NCBI GenBank assembly: GCA_037042915.1 | Contig: CM073198.1 | Location: forward strand, 2,728,001-2,792,000 | Direction of reading: 5' to 3' | Source: Auricularia sp. M13 | Taxonomy: Eukaryota > Basidiomycota > Agaricomycetes > Auriculariales > Auriculariaceae | Length of the DNA: 64,000 bases | Translations under genes and position numbers: made by a program | Shown: positions 1-11,611 of the stretch, one piece after another | Position numbering within the stretch: position 1 is the stretch's first letter | How the letters are laid out: every line of letters starts with the position of its first letter | The notes under the pieces: generated by a model | What the model saw: the letters and a program-made list of their open reading frames with translations, nothing else | What the model was told of the DNA's origin: nothing | Database searches by the model: none

Positions 1-1
1 C

Positions 2-405
2 GGTGGCCTGCGCTTCGGTGAGATGGAACGCGATTGTATGATTTCGCACGGCCTCGCCGCTTTCCTGAAGGAGCGCTTGTTCGACGCCAGCGATGCGTAC
101 AGACTGCATGTCTGCGATATTTGTGGCTTGACTGCGATTGCGAACCTGGTAAGTGGCATGGTCTCTGGAGTGGGCCTCTTGTCTGATGATTGGTGCAGAA
201 AAAGCAGAGCTTTGAATGCAGAGCTTGCAAGAACAAGGTCGCAGTTTCGCAGCTGTACATTCCGTATGCTGCGAAGCTTTTGATCCAGGTCTGTTCTTCG
301 CGGACGTTAGTGCGCTGCATCAGCTGACATACTCTCCAGGAATTGCAAAGCATGAATATCGCAGCACGTCTCTATACAGTGTCCACAGGTCGCACGCGCG
401 ACTGA
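2..405 (+). CDS. RPB2: RNA polymerase II second-largest subunit, C-terminal end (partial)
   Basis: This is the 3' end of the catalytic-core subunit of RNA polymerase II; the 5' part lies outside the window. Coding exons are 2-148, 199-288 and 340-405. Reading starts mid-codon stream at [12 protein letters not shown], the conserved clamp/anchor segment. The zinc-binding pair of Cys motifs follows (CDICG, then CRACKNK after intron 1), and then the conserved ending [12 protein letters not shown]. Introns of 50 and 51 nt have GTAAG/CAG and GTCTG/CAG ends. Identity is very secure; only the upstream part is missing. Confidence 0.96.
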
Positions 406-566
406 GCTTTGACTTTGTTTTCTATAGCAAATCTGTATTCTACACGCGCACATCTGCTAACAATGTGATCTTCGCGCCGGTGGTGGCTTTTGCGAGACGG
501 TGGATTTGCATATGAAGCATGAAGAATCGATTTATATGTCCATTGTCGCGACACTCCAGTCAATTC

Positions 567-1872
567 TTACTTGCCATTTATCGAGACCTTCCCCAAGAGA
601 TCTGCAAGTTCATCTGCAACATCCTTCTTGACATTTGGTACATCGACCAAGGAAGACGCCGCCTTGTTTTCACGCGCGTTGGCCTTGACCTCGTCGTCAC
701 TGTTTTCTTGAGCACTGTCCGGACCCTCCTCCTCGTCCTCCTCTCCTTCCTCCATGTCGTCCAGTTCGTCAAGGGCCTCGGCATGCCCGTGCGAATCCAG
801 CGCCGCACGAATATTTTCTATGCATTCGTCCTCTGGGTCGGCAATGTTTCCATTGATTTCGAGGGTTGCGAGGTGCTCAAGATGTTCGTGGATAGCCTTG
901 GCGAGGAGCTCCAGCGCACGAGAGTCAAGCTCGTCGTATTGCATCTTGAGCGTCTGAAGTTTCTTCGACGAGCCTTTTCCGAGCGCAAGCATCAACGCGA
1001 CGCTTTCCCGCCGACCAAGGATGCAATCCGACACGTTGAGGAATTCCAGACCTGGCCACGACGGCAGGGCGCTCGCGAGCGCGCGTGTGCCGTTGGGCGG
1101 GACGGTGCCAGGCTCCGCGTCGCGCTTGCAGAACGTGTTGTCCTGCAGGTCGAGGGTGCGCAGCTTCGTGCACGCCGCGAGCCCGCGCACGATCTGGCTG
1201 ATACCCTCCGCGCGGATGCCGTTCTGCGGCAGCCGGACCTCCTCCAGGTTGGGCAGCGCGGCGAATGCCTCGGCCCAGCTCGCCGCGGAGCCGTTCTCCA
1301 AGCGGTTGCGGCCACAGACGATGCTGCGCAGCTGCGACTCCTTGCCCTCCAGCTTGCGCAGCCGCGCGTTCTCCAGGATGGCGGACGCGACGACGGACGC
1401 GCCCTCGGGGCCCAGGCCGTTGTTGGTGAGGATCAAGTGCCGCAGCGAGGTGTTGTGGGTGAGGAACGGCACCATGGGCTCCACGACGCGTCCGCCGAAC
1501 GCGTTATCAGAGAGATTGAGCGTGTGAAGCGTCTTGCTGTCTTTTAACGCGTCGCAGAGCGCGGTGAGCGCTGCGGGGATCTCTGTGATGAGCCGGCCGG
1601 TGAAGATGTCGGACAGGTCGGCCAGCTGGACGCGATTGAGTACGATCGGTGAGCATATACGCGTATTTGAAAGCCGAAATACGCACCTGGAGCTCCTTCA
1701 GTGTTGCTAGAACCTCAGCCAGCGCTTGCGCGGCCTCGATGCCCAATGTGTTACCACTGAGATGAATCTCATGTACGGTGGGCATGGCGCGTAACTGCGC
1801 GAGATGGGGCTCAATGTCGGCCCGCGTGTTGAGCTTGAGCACTTGGCCCTTGAGCGAGAATGTAGTTGCCAT
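567..1872 (-). CDS. RNA1: Ran GTPase-activating protein (RanGAP/Rna1)
   Basis: The predicted 414-residue protein stimulates GTP hydrolysis by Ran in the cytoplasm and so sets the direction of nuclear transport. Two exons, 1687-1872 and 567-1625, are joined across a 61-nt intron. The body is a run of leucine-rich repeats with the RNI pattern (LRHLILTNNGLG, LEEVRLPQNGIR, LRTLDLQDNTF). It ends in a strongly acidic stretch (EEGEEDEEEGPDS), as in yeast and animal RanGAP. The length is slightly above that of the fission-yeast protein. The start MATTFSLKGQ is the only ATG before the first repeat. Confidence 0.93.
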
Positions 1873-2315
1873 TGGAGAGAAGATGTGGGCAAAAAGTGGT
1901 CGACTTGTTGGATGTGGCGCAAGCAGAAGACAAATTCCGGGATCAAGCGCCAGCTCGCGTCAGCGCATCTCAAGACCCATGCCAACCCCCCCATGTGCAG
2001 CAACCTCAGCCCACAATTTTGAGACGTCGTGATCATTGCCATATAATGTTTCGACTTCATCAAGTCCTCGTTTTGAATGCTATATCCCTTACGAATTCGC
2101 AGGTATGAGGACGACCCCGCACCCAGCGTCGTATTGCGCTGTGGAACCCCTGCTGCAGCTGCATCCTGCTTCACAGCTGAGCTCAATACTGAGAGTATTG
2201 ACATGTCGATGCTAAGATTGGCGGGCAAAAGATTAGATCGGATAAGATCTCCGAAAGCCCGAGCTTGGAAGCTTTTCCCCATGACGCTTGTCTCTTGCAC
2301 TCTGGACAGTCAGCA
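1873..2315. promoter_or_regulatory. Divergent intergenic region between RNA1 and CFD1
   Basis: This 443-bp region separates two divergent start codons and must hold both promoters. I see no convincing TATA box. A reading frame on the minus strand crosses most of it but shows no family resemblance, so I take it as non-coding. Confidence 0.5.
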
Positions 2316-3252
2316 ATGTCCTCGACGACCGACACGCCCGTCTCTCGGCGGCTAGCGAACGTCAAGCACATCATAGTCGTGCTCGCCGGCAAGGGCGGCG
2401 TCGGCAAATCGTCCGTGAGCGCGCAACTGGCGCTGTGCCTGCATCGCGCGGGCAAGCGCGTCGGCGTGCTCGACATCGACCTGACCGGGCCCTCCGTTCC
2501 GCGCATGCTCGGGCTGGACGGCAGCGGCGTCCATCAGAGCTCGTCGGGCTGGGTCCCCGTGTACGCAGACGGCCAGACGGCCCGGCTTGCGTGCATGAGC
2601 GTCGGCTTCCTGCTCAAGCGACGCGACGACTCGGTCGTGTGGCGCGGGCCCAAGAAGAATGCCATGATACGCCAGTTCCTGAGCGACGTCCACTGGGGTG
2701 CCCTGGACTATCTCATCATCGACACACCACCTGGTACGCTTGACTCTGTGCACGACGCTGCAGTTGCTGACATAGCATGCAGGCACCTCGGACGAGCACT
2801 TGAGCATGATGGAGCACCTCGCGCCTGTCCTGGACCGCATGTCCGCCATAATCGTCACGACACCCCAAGCGGTCGCGCTCGCAGACGCAGCGAAATGCCT
2901 TTCGTTTACGCGTGCTGTCTCTCTTCCCGTGCTCGGTCTCATCGAAAACATGAGCGGATACGTTTGCCCATGCTGCGGCGAGATCAGCAACGTATTTTCT
3001 ACTGGTGGAGGGCAAGAAATGGCTCGCAGAGAAAACCTCAGGTTCCTTGGCAGTCTGCCAGTCGACACGGAATTGGTCACCTTGCTCGACGCCGCGGAAG
3101 GTACCCGCGCAGAGCTATCAGTGGAAGACAAGGAGGCACCGTTTCCACTTCTGCGGAGATACGAACGGACAGCATCGTTTAAGCTCTTCCATGCCGCGAT
3201 AGATAGCCTTTTGCAGGCTGTTGACATCGACACCACAAACGGATCGCAGTAG
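2316..3252 (+). CDS. CFD1: Cytosolic Fe-S cluster assembly ATPase (Cfd1/Nubp2)
   Basis: A 295-residue MRP/NBP35-family P-loop ATPase, which acts with Nbp35 as the scaffold on which cytosolic and nuclear Fe-S clusters are built. Exons 2316-2733 and 2783-3252 flank a 49-nt intron. The deviant Walker A motif GKGGVGKS lies near residue 25, the switch DIDLTGPS follows, and DTPPGTSDEH spans the splice junction. The C-terminal cluster-binding Cys pair is in GYVCPCCGE. The short N-terminus without an N-terminal Cys cluster points to Cfd1 rather than Nbp35. An in-frame upstream ATG-like start at 2265 exists, but MSSTTD at 2316 fits the family better. Confidence 0.93.
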
Positions 3253-3655
3253 GATTTATTGCATGGTTTTGGTGCGATGAGTACTGTAAGCAGTGACTAT
3301 TGTAATCGATGATTGATTCTAGTTGAAATGAGGAGTGCGAGTGCATGAGGTGCAGGCGGGTGGGTGAACTGCAATGCTAAAAGTCTATGTTAACTGGATA
3401 TTGCCCGATGCACTTGTGCGCGCATTGAACATACATCGCGACCTAATCGCGGGAGAAACGAACTGGAGGGATGATGCGAATGTTAAATGAGGTGGTAGTA
3501 CAATGACGTGAGTCTTGCGGCGGACGGATGACTGGTTGCGATGAGACGGGAGGGAAGATAGTTGAAGGATCTCAGGAACAGGCTGAAAGACTTGGAGGGT
3601 AAGACGGGGAGGTAGAGAAGTTGGAAACGGAGTTGAGCCGTTGCACGGTGCGGGA
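3253..3655. other. Convergent 3' intergenic region
   Basis: 403 bp between the stop codons of CFD1 (plus) and the RRM gene (minus). It should contain both 3' UTRs. I see no gene or clear repeat here. Confidence 0.5.
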
Positions 3656-6600
3656 TCACCATTGTGGAGGAGCGCTCGCGCCGGGAGCACCATGCGCAAA
3701 CCGAGCGGCGGCGGCCTGCTGGTGCATGATCGCCTGCTGCATGGCATGAATAGCGAACGGGGGAGGAGGCGCAAGCCCCCCTTGGTACGCATGCTCGGCG
3801 TAAGGGGGCAGATATGCAGCAGGCGGTTCGACGTTGGTAGTTTGCGCGTTCATGCGCACCTGACGCGGCACGCCACTCGCCTGTGAAGCGCGCGCCATAC
3901 CCTTGTTGACATGACCGCCGCGACCATTATGAGTGAATTGACCACGCGCGAAGTGAGGAGCCTGCGGGACGGCCATAGAGGGCGACAGGTTCGTAGATGT
4001 GGTGCCGGCGGTTGGGGACAGCATTCCCATCCACATGGGAGGGACAGGGGCATACAGAGGCGACTGCCACGCCACACCAGCTTGCTGCATCCCGGCAGCG
4101 GCGTACGACGCATTCGGCGGAGTACCGTTCAGACCTGCGTTGCTGCCGCCCGACGCTTGCTGGGCAGGGCGGGAGTACATAGGAGGCGGATAATATGGGA
4201 TGAGCATGCCGTTTTGGTCGTAGCACACCATCGGCTGGGGCATCATGGCCCACGGGGCTTGGGCCGCGTGCCAGGATTCGCCTGCGCTCGAAGTGCTGTC
4301 GGTGCGAGCGTGTGATGCAGGGACATACGTTACTGGCGCGCAAGGATACGGGTAGAAGAAAGGTTGAAGGGGAGGCTGCGCCATGAGGGGCGCGTTGTGC
4401 TGCAAGGACGACGCGGCGGATGGCGGACGCGGCGTGGTTGTCGAATGTGGCTGCGAGTTAGGAACTTCCACAACGGAGCTGGCGGGAGTGGACAGTCCAG
4501 TGTACTGCGTGTACGATGACGAGTGTCCGATGTGAATGTTAACGCTGGACTCGTCGCTCAAATCGTCGACAGTGGAGTCAGCGTCTCTGATATGCATGTG
4601 GCGAGGATGGAACTCCTGGAACGATCCATTGGGATGCGCTAGCCCGCGCATGTCAAGAGCAGACGGCTTGTGGGAGGCATCCAACGGATTCGGCGGTGCT
4701 GATGGCTCGAAGCCTCGCATCTGCGGTGGCTTGGGGGAAGGGATAGGCTCTTGCACCTCGGCAATCTGGACGTCCTGCAACCCCGCATTGTGGCCATAAT
4801 GGACTGAGCCTGCTGGCGCAAATCGACGATATCCGCCGCGCCCGCGACCGCGGCTACGGGGTAGCCAGCCTCGATATCCTGGCCCAGAATCCTTGACTTT
4901 GACTTTGATCTGCTGGCCCTCGTGATCGCGATTCACCTGGATGCGGAACAAATGCAGAAAGCCACTTAGGAAGATTCAACAAGAAGCGTGAAATACGTAC
5001 GTGGTCTGCGATAGCCTGACTCGTTGACTCTTCGTCGGCGAATCTGACAAACGCGAAGCCCACGGGCTTGCTGACTGCGTATGTCCTCAGAACGGGACAG
5101 ACAACGATGTATATGCGGTACTCACGGGGCTTGACCAGCTTCACCTCCTCAATGACGCCGTAACGACTGTAAAACTCCTTGATCTTGTCCCCATCCCATG
5201 CTGGAGGACGGTTTGTTATGATCCCACCCACAAAGAGCGTGAACGGATCAGGATGGTTGAACTGGAACTCCGGTAACAGAGGTGTAGGTGGAACGAGAGA
5301 TGAAGGTGTAGAAGGCTCATCATCAGTTGGCGAGACCAAGGGAGGTGTTGAACGGCGCGACCCGCTCCCGCTCGTGTCCGCTTGAATCTCCAAAGAGCCT
5401 ACGCCGTTGGGCGGGACGGCACCATTGGTGATAACGTCATCGCCGTCTTCTCCGCTAACCAATTCGCATGAATAAAGGAATGAGACGAGTCATGAAAACG
5501 CACTGTGCATCCTGAAGCTTCAAGGTCTTCACCCAGACGCTATCCAGGTGCCTAGGACGCTTGTTCGACAACGGCGGGAAGTCCTGGTCTGTGATGCCGT
5601 TGAACGGAACGAGGGCATGTGCTAAACACTCGCTCGCCGATGGCAAACCAGAACTGGTCTGCGCAGGTGATGTGGAAAGCGGTCGAGGAGGTTCGTCTTG
5701 GGCCACATCGACGCGGTCTGGGACGGCGTTGCCCATAGTGCCAGCATTGCGGATGCTGGCAAACCGGGTGACTGGAGGGCGCGCTGGGGTCGCGTCCGGA
5801 TGGAATGGGTGACTGTGAGCCCAAGACACGGCAAGGAACGGGAGGTTTGAGAATAGCTATGACACATGAGGATCGTGCTCGAATCCCAAGAAAGGAATCC
5901 ACGCACATTATACGCGGACACAGCATCGTTGCGATGCTCCCATTTAACTTGCATAATCCGGGGGAACATGTTCGCTGCTCGCGTCCCGTCATGAGGCTGG
6001 GGAGGAGCGCGGGGATCAGGGATGTCTGCTTGCTTGATATGCTCGATCGGGCCAAAGGATTTGCACAAAGTAAATAGAGTCTGAAATATGGGGTAAGCCT
6101 CGTCAAAGCACGTGATCCTGAGAGGAACTTACGTCCTCGTCGAATTTGAGCGGGGCAAAATAGACACCGGTGTATGAAAACGGGTCGTACGGCGTGGGAT
6201 AGGACGAATTGTTGCTGGGATCACTGACGTCGAACGTGTCGGCTTCTTGGTCGTAGAGAACATGAACATATCTAGGGCATGTAAGTACGTTGAACCGAAT
6301 GATTACTGGCAACCATACCGCACATCCTTCTCTCGACGCAGCCTGAGAGTGCGCGGTAGGTCTTGGGCACCCGGCCCACCAGAGAGCGGCATCGCCAGAG
6401 CATCCGGCGCCACGGGCAGGGAGGGAAGCTGGTAAGAGATGAAGAGCGTCCTGAGGGCCCTGGCTTTTTCGCAACGAATAGGTCTCCCATGAAAATATGA
6501 TAGATGAAATTTGTCGATGAGGCTGGCAGCGTCCTCGCTGTTCTAGATAGGGGGTAAGAGGTAAGTCATGACGCGCGAACTCGATCGATTGCGCGCACAT

Positions 6601-7016
6601 TTGCCTGGACGAAGGCGCAGACTGCACCTCTCGCGTCGGGGCCGATTACCTTGACGTGTCTGATCGGCCGGTGGGCGCTGAACGTATCGAAGAGAGCCCT
6701 GCGCAAGTCCTGCTCTCCAAGATGGGAAGGCAGGCTGGTACGGTGTCAGGGCTAATTGAACGCTGGTTTCTACCGCATACCTAGCTACGAATACGCTCGC
6801 ATCGTGGGGCAGATGCTGGTACGGGGCTTGGGGCGCGTCGTCGTTGGTGGCTGGCATCTGAACGCGCGGGCGAGGGCTCTCGGGCAGAGATGGGGCCGTC
6901 GGAGCTACCGGTGACGCCGGAAAGGGGTCGCTGGCACCGGGCGAGGGCGGGACGAGAGGGGAGAAGCGCGTGCCCCAGGTGCGCGTCTGCTTTTGGGCGA
7001 CAACGAACGAGGACAT
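3656..7016 (-). CDS. Three-RRM RNA-binding protein with RGG patch and Pro/Gln-rich tail
   Basis: About 964 residues in nine exons: 6781-7016, 6581-6734, 6319-6542, 6133-6271, 5903-6080, 5504-5783, 5122-5454, 5001-5070 and 3656-4936. RRM1 (near residue 75) has SVFVA and a degenerate AVCAFV. A second RRM-like fold includes YVHVLYD and TLCKSFGPIEHI. The third and best RRM has FTLFVGGI and KPVGFAFVRF. A Gly/Arg patch (RSRGRGRGGYRR) and a low-complexity Pro/Gln/Ala tail ending in PPQW follow. The layout suggests an mRNA-binding regulator; I do not recognise a named orthologue. The 5'-most introns are short (38 and 46-47 nt), and the exon 5/6 junction is the least certain. Confidence 0.8.
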
Positions 7017-7031
7017 CTTGCGAGGGCGTGC

Positions 7032-7046
7032 GAGAGAGAGAGAGAG
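7032..7046. repeat. (GA)n microsatellite
   Basis: About seven and a half GA units lie just upstream of the RRM gene start, in its presumed 5' UTR. Confidence 0.8.
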
Positions 7047-7077
7047 GATGCCACAGTCGGAGTTGACGCGCCCCCGC

Positions 7078-7085
7078 CTTTTATA
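7078..7085 (-). promoter_or_regulatory. TATA box of the RRM gene
   Basis: The minus strand reads TATAAAAG, 62 bp upstream of the ATG at 7016. It sits between a GC-rich block and the GA tract, a plausible core promoter position for a fungal gene. Confidence 0.5.
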
Positions 7086-7443
7086 GCCTACGCCCGATAG
7101 CGCAGAAGGTGGGATCAGCGCTGTCTGACGTGACAGTAATGACGACCCCCTATCGAGGATCTGTATATGCAGGCGCCGCCTCTGGCTATGCTGGCTCGTA
7201 ATACGAGGGTGAGACCACGGCTGGTACGTCCGTACAGGCAAGGCGACACAAGGCGCGACAATACGACGTACAGGAGATTGGATGGGTACAGCTGCTCAAA
7301 TTTAATCTCTGAGGTGTGCCGCCACTTGCAGTCTTTTCACCCTAAAGCTTGAAGCCACGGAGGCGACGGGGCTCGCGACCGTGGCCAGCATCGAAGTCCC
7401 CGATGTTGTCCCAATGGAAAAGATATACAACGACAGCCATCAG

Positions 7444-7850
7444 TCACCACGTTGAGCCTTCCGAGGCAACTGCTCTACACTGCCAACAGCTTCCCACTAG
7501 ACCTCGGGAAGATCGCGAACTCCAGAAACGTCGCCAGGTACCAGATGGTAAGCAATCGTGTGGCCAACGGCTCGTGCAAGACGCCGAAGGAGCGCAGGCA
7601 AGCCCCAGTAAATTCTGCTCAAGCGACACAGCTGGCTGCATATCCAAGATAACCTGGAGCAAGGCACCAGCGCCCGACCGCATAGTTGTAGGCAATCTCC
7701 TGGTGGCGGGGGCTTTCCCAATAATTGCGGAGGGCTGTCAATGTGAAGAGGTGGTAGCGAGAGAAGGTCGGCGTATCATCGCAGGATAGACACCAATTCC
7801 GAAACACTAGTCTGTATTCACCCTGAGCATGGCCTTAATCATACGTTTGT
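7444..7850 (-). pseudogene. Possible decayed coding remnant, family unknown
   Basis: One minus-strand frame reads like protein: FRNWCLSCDDTPTFSRYHL, then YWESPRHQEIAYNYAVGRW and GYLGYAASCVA. After one in-frame stop it continues with a hydrophobic stretch (RLLTIWYLATFLEFAIF) and a second stop. No splice pair removes the first stop neatly, and I see no start codon in a good place. It could be a broken host gene, or a real gene with introns I failed to resolve. I do not recognise the family. Confidence 0.2.
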
Positions 7851-8127
7851 AAGTCGTTGTCGGACCAGTGGTTACAAGCAGGATGCTCGATCGTGAAGCA
7901 CAGTGAAGTGATCTTCAAGAGCTCTGGGAAACCAGCCGTAGTTGATGGCGCAGCCAGTTACGCGTTTACCAGAATGTAGACGTTCAGGCCATAAGGTTGT
8001 ATCCAATCCTGACGCATTGGAATCGAGCTTCCCGACGCGTTCCAGAAAAGAAATCCGAGGTGCAAGCGTAAGGAATCATTTCAATCTCCGACTTGGCGCG
8101 TTTCACATTCGCCTCGACCACGACGCA

Positions 8128-8777
8128 ATGTCCGACGACGGCTACGACGGGGGAGGCTATGGTGGAGGGTGTGTAAAACGTGCGTTCTTGGTACGCGCTG
8201 CCATGCTAATTATATCTGCAGCTACGACGGGGATGCCACATTCGTGCGCTCAACTTCCTTATGCTAACCAGAGCAAGCCTCATAGATCTGCTGCAGGAAG
8301 GCGATATTGATATCACCATGGAGGCGCCAGAGGGCGAAGAGCCGACTGAACTCAACCATGGCGGCGAAGAACTGCTCAGCGCCATGAACGGCGCGGCCGA
8401 ACCGAACGGTACCGCTACCGCCAACGGCACGACTGGCGTGGAAGCGAAGCAGCAACCAGCCGAACGACAACCTAACAAAGTCAAAATTACAACGCCCTAC
8501 CTGACCAAGTACGAGCGTGCGCGAGTGCTCGGGACGCGTGCGCTGCAGATTAGGTGAGCAGTTTGTCGCGAAGTCCAGTCCGACTGCTGTAGTCGCATTT
8601 GCTAACTCATTCCGCAGCATGAACGCCCCTGTGCTCGTACCCCTTGAAGGCGAGACAGATGCGCTCCAGATTGCCATTAAGGAGCTCTCGCAAAAGAAAA
8701 TACCTCTGATTATTCGACGTTACCTTCCGGATGGTAGCTTCGAGGATTGGAGTATCAAGGATTTGATCACAGAGTGA
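8128..8777 (+). CDS. RPB6: RNA polymerases I/II/III common subunit RPB6 (ABC23)
   Basis: Small shared subunit that stabilises the clamp of all three nuclear RNA polymerases. The conserved half is certain: [20 protein letters not shown], then after a 64-nt intron (8554-8617) [15 protein letters not shown] and [14 protein letters not shown], ending at 8777. The acidic, Gly-rich N-terminus starts [14 protein letters not shown] at 8128 and is followed by one or two short introns between about 8170 and 8290. More than one donor choice keeps the frame there, so the first ~20 residues are not fixed. The total should be near 140-150 residues, typical of the family. Confidence 0.92.
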
Positions 8778-8960
8778 TTTGCCTGCTTTTCGCGGTTTTG
8801 CCTGTCCTCCAGAGGCATGCTTTTCACATCGCTTTCATGCCTCAGGAGTGCTTTGTAGCGTACTGCACATGGTAATAATATTGTAAAAGATACAAATCTG
8901 GGTCAGGTGATAAAGACAGCAATAGTCTACGGAGGAGTCGAGCAGCACAAATAAATTAAG

Positions 8961-11204
8961 CTATTTTTTCAGACCCAGCTCTTGCGCGAGGATCTGGAGC
9001 CCTAAATGGCGGCTGTAGAACCGCGCGTGGTTGAAGCCGCCAACGGCGTACCACAGTCCAGGGTGCCCCGATGGCCTGTACATGCCCTTGGTCTCCCCTT
9101 CAGCATCCAGACCCCAGACATCTGTCGTTTTAGCGATGAGATCTGAACCGAAGAGTTTTTCAGCTGTATGCCGTATGCCCTTGTACCCAGTGCTGCAAGG
9201 CTTTGTCAGCAAACGGAGTGGATGCAGTTTGATGCACATACGCAAGTACGACCACATCGGCGGGGACGCGACTCCCATCCGCGAATACCACAGCATCCTC
9301 CTCGTAGCGTTCGATCTCACTGCCCGACTTCACGGCGATTCGGCCTGACGCGATCTGCTTCGCGCAGCCGCGGTCGAGCCAATAGCCACCAAATCTGCGC
9401 TCCTGTTCAGTCCCACGACGCGAAATGCAGACAGGCCTCAAGGGATAAAGAGCGTATACGTACCGCTCTAGCAGGATGCCGAACATGCCAATCTCCCCAC
9501 GGCCGTACTCCTCGCCCCAGGTCAGGCGGAAACCCGCTTGGCGCAAGCTCTCGTGCATCTCCTTATCCGCGGCCTTCTCCATCGCAGTACCTCCGCCCAC
9601 TGCGAGTTGACACAGCGTTCGCTGCGGAAACGCGTTGACAGCGAAGTCGGAGTCCTCCACGGACCTCGTCTCAGGCCAGAGCGAATAGAAATTCTGCTCC
9701 ACGACGGCGAGACTGATTACGCAACTGCGTGTCGTGTGAGTGCGCATGGACGCGGGATCAGCGTGCGTGCCTCACGTCGCAGAGCGCTGCACCATGGTGA
9801 TTTTATCCGCGCCGGAACGAATGAGATCCATGCAGATGTCCGCTGCACTCTGACCCTGAACGACGCTCGTGAATAATAAGGCACCTAACAAAGCAAATCT
9901 TGCTTACCGCCCCGACCACGACCACGTTCTTCCCATTCAGATGGTGGCCGCCCTGATGTTGGCTCGAGTGATAGACTTTTCCCTTGAACGTCTCCTCGCC
10001 CGGCCAATGGACGATGTTCCGCTCGCCAGCGAAGCCTTGGAGAAATACAATGAGCAGACGTCACAGATCAGCGAGTGAAAGTTACCTGTAGCCATTACGA
10101 TGTGCTTCGGGCGAAGATGGACCTCTTTCCCGGCCCGGGATACGACGACAGACCACCTCTTACTGGTGGGGTCGTACTGCGGCAAGGGAAGCATCGTCGT
10201 CGATGTCCACACCGTCAAATCCTGCGATTTGACGTAGGCTTCTAGTGCGTCCGCGACACGGTCCTTGGGCATGTCTAACACAATAATCAGCAAGCAAGAT
10301 CGTCTCGCGGTACAGTGGGGTATCGTACAGTAAGGGAAATTCTTCGGGTAGGTTTCGTAAAGGACTGCATGGATGGGTTAGAGCGAGTTCATTGGCGGAA
10401 TGAGGACAACTGACATGAGCAGATGCGACTAGACGTGTGGAGCTTCAGCGAATCGTATCGCTGCCTCCAGGTGTCACCGACACGTCCCTCTTTCTCAATA
10501 ACGAGCGACGGAATGCCTAAAAGAGGTAAACCCGGGAAGAAGGTCAGATCCGTGTTTGCGCACCCATTTGAGCGAGTCGCGCCGCGCAGAGAAGACCATT
10601 CTGAGCACCGCCGACTGCAGTGCATTAGCGAACACCTAACACAAAGACTGATCCACATACCAATCAAGACGGTAGGATCCGTCTCAATTCGAGCCACCTT
10701 TGCCTGCTGCACCTGCCTCCATGTGAGGTCGTGATCAGCTGGGCGCGCCCCGACGATCTCCTCGTGGCCATCCAGATCGTGCAGCGAAGTGAACAGAGTG
10801 AATGCCTTGAAGCGGCCGTCTTGTGGATCCACCATGAGCCGAGCCATGCCCTTGGCAAAAGCCTTCGGAGACGAGAGCCGCAACGTGAAAAAGAGCTGGA
10901 TGCCTGTGACATCCGGGGGCGCGCCTGGGACGGGGTAGAAGGACGGAGGGCCGAAGTCTGTCCTCTCGTCGAGCTTGAAGGAATGCATGCCGGCGCGAGC
11001 AAGACGCTTCTCCTCGCTGAGAAACTGCTGCACCTCGCTGCGTCCTCCAGGGGAGCGGAAGTCCCACGAGAGGCAGAGCAGGTCGCGATACACCCCGTCA
11101 GGAAGCAGCAAAGCGGCGAAAGCGGCTGGGTCAGCCCGTGAGCAGGCGACGTCAAGGGCGTTCAGCCATTCCTGTGCGAGGGCACGAGCTTGCATGTTGA
11201 CCAT
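8961..11204 (-). CDS. Flavin-containing monooxygenase with N-terminal NTF2/SnoaL-like domain
   Basis: About 590 residues in ten exons (10661-11204, 10564-10614, 10430-10516, 10329-10364, 10086-10274, 9908-10035, 9776-9855, 9460-9724, 9242-9402, 8961-9192). The first ~170 residues look like an NTF2/SnoaL-type fold. An FAD-binding segment follows (TVLIVGGAQNGLLCAARL), then the family stretch RVGDTWRQRYDSLKLHTS and YPKNFPYYMPKDR. The second, NADPH-binding dinucleotide motif is VVVVGAGQSAAD, and VVLATGY near the C-terminus is the flavin-monooxygenase signature. It probably oxygenates a small soft nucleophile or ketone with NADPH and O2; the substrate is unknown. No signal peptide is seen. Such fusions are common in Agaricomycetes. 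Confidence 0.88.
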
Positions 11205-11611
11205 TACCGAGGATAGGCATGCCTGCCCTGTTCGAGGTTGGGTTTTATACTCTGCTGGAGCCTCGGATCAGCAGAACTTAAGCAGGCAGATCATAGGCTC
11301 GCGGATTCAACTCTATATGAGTCGACCGCACGGTGCGAGGTGCTATTCAACAGCAAGAGAAGTGATGAGCGCAGCATCGTGGTTGGCGAGGCGGAAAACT
11401 GCGAGCATGTAACAATTGTTAGCGTCATGGTTAACAACGAGATCGTCGGCAGCTTAATTTTGGCGGATAAAGCTACCCTTCGGGCCACAAATAAACTCGC
11501 GTGACAGTGTGCACGCGTTCAGTTTTCTGGGGCAAATAAAAGCATCAATAAGGATAATTACCAACATATACAGGTAAGATAGGTTTAGCGGTAAAATGGC
11601 GTTCATGTGTA
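11205..11611. other. Intergenic region between monooxygenase start and sirtuin stop
   Basis: 407 bp holding the monooxygenase promoter (TATA at 11243-11249) and the sirtuin 3' UTR. No gene is seen. Confidence 0.5.
11243..11249 (-). promoter_or_regulatory. TATA box of the monooxygenase gene
   Basis: The minus strand reads TATAAAA about 40 bp upstream of the ATG at 11204. Confidence 0.55.

Larger units (their letters stand above)
7017..8127. other. Intergenic region, mostly without a supported gene
   Basis: 1.1 kb between the RRM gene start and the RPB6 start. The first 100 bp hold the RRM gene promoter. The interval 7444-7850 holds a possible decayed coding remnant (separate entry). The rest gives only short, unrelated reading frames on both strands. 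Confidence 0.4.

Noticed and set aside
519-1547. 342-codon plus-strand frame over the RanGAP gene
   Set aside because: It mirrors the leucine-rich repeat gene on the other strand; its translation is Arg/Ala-rich and has no domain.
1707-2300. 197-codon minus-strand frame upstream of RNA1
   Set aside because: It overlaps the RNA1 first exon in another frame and crosses the divergent promoter; no family features.
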